DNA from: JBMNNU01 sp050942695 | GTDB taxonomy: Bacteria; Chloroflexota; UBA6077 | Direction: 5' to 3' | NCBI GenBank assembly: GCA_050942695.1 | Contig: JBMNNU010000053.1 | Coordinates: 1-14,790 of the forward strand | Length of the DNA stretch: 14,790 nucleotides | Shown here: positions 13,071-14,790 of the stretch, piece after piece | Layout of the letters: each line of letters begins with the position of its first letter | Numbering within the stretch: position 1 is the stretch's first letter | Notes under the pieces: model-generated | The model's input: only the letters and a program-made list of their open reading frames with translations | What the model was told of the DNA's origin: nothing | Databases searched by the model: none | Program-made: the position numbers and the translations under genes

Positions 13071-14300
13071 TTAAGGGTTTACGGTCTCCACGTACTGCTG
13101 CTTGCCATCCTTGATCTGGATGACAACGCCGCTCTTGATGGGGTTCCCATTTTCGTCGAAGCTGAGGTTGCCGGTGACGGCCTTGTAGTCCTTGATGGCG
13201 GCCATCGCGTCCCGGACCTTGGTGGAATCGTCGCTGCCGGCCTTAGTGATCGCCTCGATCAGCAGATTCGCTCCATCGTAGCCCAGGGTAGCCAGGGCAT
13301 CGGGAACGGAGTTGTACTTGGCCTGATACTTCTTGATCCACTCCTGAACCTCAGACCGCTGGTCCTCGGGGCTATAGTGGTTGCTGAAGTACCCGCCCTC
13401 GGTAACCTTGACGTCCAGATCGGCCGAATCCCAGCCATCCACGCCCAGAAGCTGCGATTTGATACCCTTCTCTCGGGCCTGCTTGGCCAGCAGGTTCACC
13501 TTGTTATAGTAGTCGGGCAGGAACAGCACGTCGGGGTTGCTCTGGGCGATCTTGGTCATAACGGCGGAGAAGTCGACGTCGTCCTTAGCGTAGGACTCCA
13601 TGTTGGTGACCTGGCCTCCGCCGCTCTCAAAGGCGGCTTGGAAGGTCTCCGCCAGTCCCTTACTGTAGTCGTTGCTGATGTCGTAGACGATGGCTGCGCT
13701 CTTGGCCTTCAGGGTGTTTAAGGCAAATTTGGACATGACGTTGCCCTGGAATGGGTCGATGAAGCAGGCTCGGAAGACGTAATCCTTCCTCTTTCCGCCA
13801 TCTACCGTTACCTTCGGGCTGGTGCCCGTGGGGGTGATCATCAATACCTTGTCAGCCTGGGCTGATTCGGACACTGCGATGGCAACCCGGGAGATGACTG
13901 GGCCGATGATGGTTTTGATCTGATCCTGAGCGGACAGCTTGGTGAAGGCGTTGACGCCCTCGGTCGCGTCGCCCTTGGAATCGGCGGTTACCAAAGTGAT
14001 GTTGACTTTACCGGCCTTGTTGGCTTCCTCGATCGCTAGTTCGACGGCATTCTTCACGGACTCTCCATAGGTCTTCGTGTCGCCGGAGAGCGGCGTGATC
14101 AACCCAACCTTCACCTCGATGGGCTTAGATGATGCGCCTGCTTCGCTGCCGGTAGCGGTAGTAGCTGCCGGTGCCGGTGCGCTCGCCCCGTTGGCAGCTT
14201 TGGTGGGTTCGGCAGCCGGTGCGCTGGACGAGCATCCTATCATTAGGAGCAAGACTGCCAGGGCAGACACGGCTGCAACTGTACAGCGGATGCGTTTCAT
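13071..14300 (-). CDS. ABC transporter substrate-binding lipoprotein, branched-chain amino acid (LivK/type I PBP) family
   Basis: The 409-residue precursor has a basic start (M-K-R-I-R), a hydrophobic core and the lipobox-like L-M-I-G-C with Cys23 as the lipidation site. A low-complexity Ala/Pro/Thr/Ser/Gly linker (24-58) follows, then the type I periplasmic-binding-protein body: I-E-V-K-V-G-L-I-T-P-L-S-G-D-T-K-T-Y-G (60-78), S-K-G-D-A-T-E-G-V-N (107-116), I-I-G-P-V-I-S-R-V-A (135-144) and D-V-L-F-L-P-D-Y-Y-N (258-267). It would bind a small solute outside the membrane and deliver it to a Liv-type permease. Branched-chain amino acids are typical, but urea, amides and aromatic acids are known ligands. 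GAGGAGG lies 7 nt before the ATG. No permease or ATPase genes are downstream on this strand, so the partner genes are elsewhere. Confidence 0.93.
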   Translation of the reverse strand: MKRIRCTVAAVSALAVLLLMIGCSSSAPAAEPTKAANGASAPAPAATTATGSEAGASSKPIEVKVGLITPLSGDTKTYGESVKNAVELAIEEANKAGKVNITLVTADSKGDATEGVNAFTKLSAQDQIKTIIGPVISRVAIAVSESAQADKVLMITPTGTSPKVTVDGGKRKDYVFRACFIDPFQGNVMSKFALNTLKAKSAAIVYDISNDYSKGLAETFQAAFESGGGQVTNMESYAKDDVDFSAVMTKIAQSNPDVLFLPDYYNKVNLLAKQAREKGIKSQLLGVDGWDSADLDVKVTEGGYFSNHYSPEDQRSEVQEWIKKYQAKYNSVPDALATLGYDGANLLIEAITKAGSDDSTKVRDAMAAIKDYKAVTGNLSFDENGNPIKSGVVIQIKDGKQQYVETVNP

Positions 14301-14524
14301 GGATATGCCTCCTCGGTTGTTCCCTCACTGATTTGTAGGGCTTGTTCTCCTTTCACCCCTGAGCATGCCGAGGCAAGGTTCTTCTCGACGTCAGTGTCGG
14401 CAAGAGGTGGGCGGTGGTGAGTTGCCCGCTCGGCCATATTGCCAGAAAGACACCTGCTCCCGCTGACGAGCAGATGTCAGCCGAGGGTCCGTCCCACTCT
14501 AAGGGGCAGTGAAAGGGCGGTGAG
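14301..14524 (-). promoter_or_regulatory. Long structured leader of the substrate-binding-protein gene
   Basis: The leader from the predicted start to ATG is about 215 nt. It contains CTCGGC/GCCGAG (14480-14485 with 14429-14434) enclosing an 11-bp stem (14468-14478 with 14449-14459, one U-G pair, 8-nt loop), then TCGGCA/TGCCGA (14397-14402 with 14366-14371). The variant base pair is U-G in minus-strand RNA but A-C in plus-strand RNA, which fits selection on the leader transcript. I recognise no known riboswitch consensus. Confidence 0.45.
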
Positions 14525-14553
14525 AGTCTACTCCAGTATCTGGTTACTGTCAA
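14525..14553 (-). promoter_or_regulatory. Sigma70-type promoter of the substrate-binding-protein gene
   Basis: On the minus strand, consensus TTGACA (14548-14553), a 17-bp spacer and TAGACT (14525-14530, four of six) are present. It lies about 30 bp from the start of the insertion sequence. Confidence 0.62.
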
Positions 14554-14592
14554 CGTTTAACCGACCCTGGTACCGTAACATAGGTTGTGTAC

Positions 14593-14621
14593 TTTTCAAG
14601 GAAAGGAGAAGGGCGTATCCT
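14593..14621 (+). promoter_or_regulatory. Candidate internal promoter of the insertion sequence
   Basis: TTTTCA (14593-14598), a 17-bp spacer and TATCCT (14616-14621) are present. Initiation near 14628 would start the RNA inside the loop of the ribosome-site hairpin, leaving out its 5' arm. Confidence 0.4.
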
Positions 14622-14660
14622 CCATCAAACCAAACAACAACTGACGAGAGGAGTACGCCC
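14611..14660 (+). promoter_or_regulatory. Ribosome-site-sequestering hairpin before the transposase
   Basis: GGGCGTA (14611-14617) pairs with TACGCCC (14654-14660), and TCCTC (14618-14622) pairs with GAGGA (14648-14652), with one bulged G. The 3' arm contains the transposase Shine-Dalgarno GAGGAG (14648-14653), which sits 8 nt from the ATG at 14662. Confidence 0.65.
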
Positions 14661-14661
14661 G

Positions 14662-14790
14662 ATGGCCAAGGTAGCAACCCTGACCGAGAGGACTATCGCC
14701 CAAAGGCTAGCAGAAGTCAAGGATGAAGCTGGGATATGGGGAGATATTAGTGAAGAAGTACGGATGATGGTAAAGCGCATTCTTGAGAGC
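14662..14790 (+). CDS. Transposase, N-terminal fragment (runs off the window)
   Basis: ATG at 14662 with GAGGAG 8 nt upstream opens a frame of 43 codons that reaches the window end. It begins M-A-K-V-A-T-L-T-E-R-T-I-A-Q-R-L-A-E-V-K and continues with E-E-V-R-M-M-V-K-R-I-L-E-S. The 'VR.LL/VK.ILE.' helix followed by an expected A-x-E-E-E-M resembles the N-terminus of IS256/Mutator-type DDE transposases, but too little is visible to be firm. The hairpin leader supports an insertion-sequence identity. Confidence 0.5.
   Translation, partial: MAKVATLTERTIAQRLAEVKDEAGIWGDISEEVRMMVKRILES

Larger units (their letters stand above)
14580..14790 (+). mobile_element. Left end of an insertion sequence (right side outside the window)
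   Basis: The left end is placed near TAGGTTGTGTACTTTTC (14581-14597), which resembles the TGTGTA-type ends of IS256-like elements. It is followed by a hairpin leader and a transposase-like start. The exact boundary and target duplication cannot be set without the right end. The family is a tentative call. Confidence 0.5.

Noticed and set aside
14366..14485. The LivK leader as a guanidine-I, glycine, TPP, SAM or T-box riboswitch
   Set aside because: I looked for the conserved core strings of each and did not find them; only generic stem structure is visible.

Overview
The window (14,790 bp, about 58-60% GC by eye, many GTG/TTG starts) looks like chromosomal DNA of an uncultivated, probably Chloroflexota (Chloroflexi) bacterium. 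The clues are the gene families present (CitE-like lyase, alpha-alpha toroid protein, multi-Cys zinc-ribbon protein, LivK-type lipoprotein), a T-box leader before leuS, and a primary sigma factor. The phylum is an inference.

Layout. The left part (1-2216, + strand) has the 3' end of a radical SAM gene, a CitE-like lyase and a small two-helix membrane protein. A convergent minus-strand pair follows (2228-4057): a squalene-cyclase-fold (toroid) protein and a TauE/SafE permease, transcribed in that order. A 58-codon acidic ORF (4301-4477, +) and a block of palindromic repeats (4495-4740) separate these from the primary sigma factor gene (4754-6385, -). The sigma gene is preceded by a short, probably decayed zinc-ribbon ORF, a leader hairpin and a promoter. 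Next on the minus strand are an archaeal-type AAA ATPase with its own promoter and operator-like palindrome, a 2-hydroxyacid dehydrogenase, and leuS.

The most interesting object is the leuS leader (about 11785-12110, minus strand). It has a T-box Stem I with a Leu (CUC) specifier, a Stem II/III linker, and a T-box antiterminator with an overlapping intrinsic terminator. Between the sensing half and the expression platform lies a complete canonical tRNA-Ala(GGC) gene with G3:U70 and encoded CCA. One promoter thus appears to drive both a mature tRNA and a riboswitch-controlled synthetase for a different amino acid. Processing of the tRNA would cut the riboswitch in two.

The right part has a zinc-ribbon protein (+) with a strong 13-bp terminator, and a convergent branched-chain amino-acid-type ABC substrate-binding lipoprotein (-) with a consensus promoter and a long structured leader. 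At the right edge is the start of an insertion sequence. Its transposase ribosome-binding site can be hidden in a hairpin only in read-through transcripts, the anti-read-through arrangement known from IS10/IS50.

The genes do not form one pathway. The common themes are translation and transcription housekeeping (rpoD, leuS, tRNA-Ala) and several RNA-level control elements. I see no CRISPR array, rRNA or phage module.
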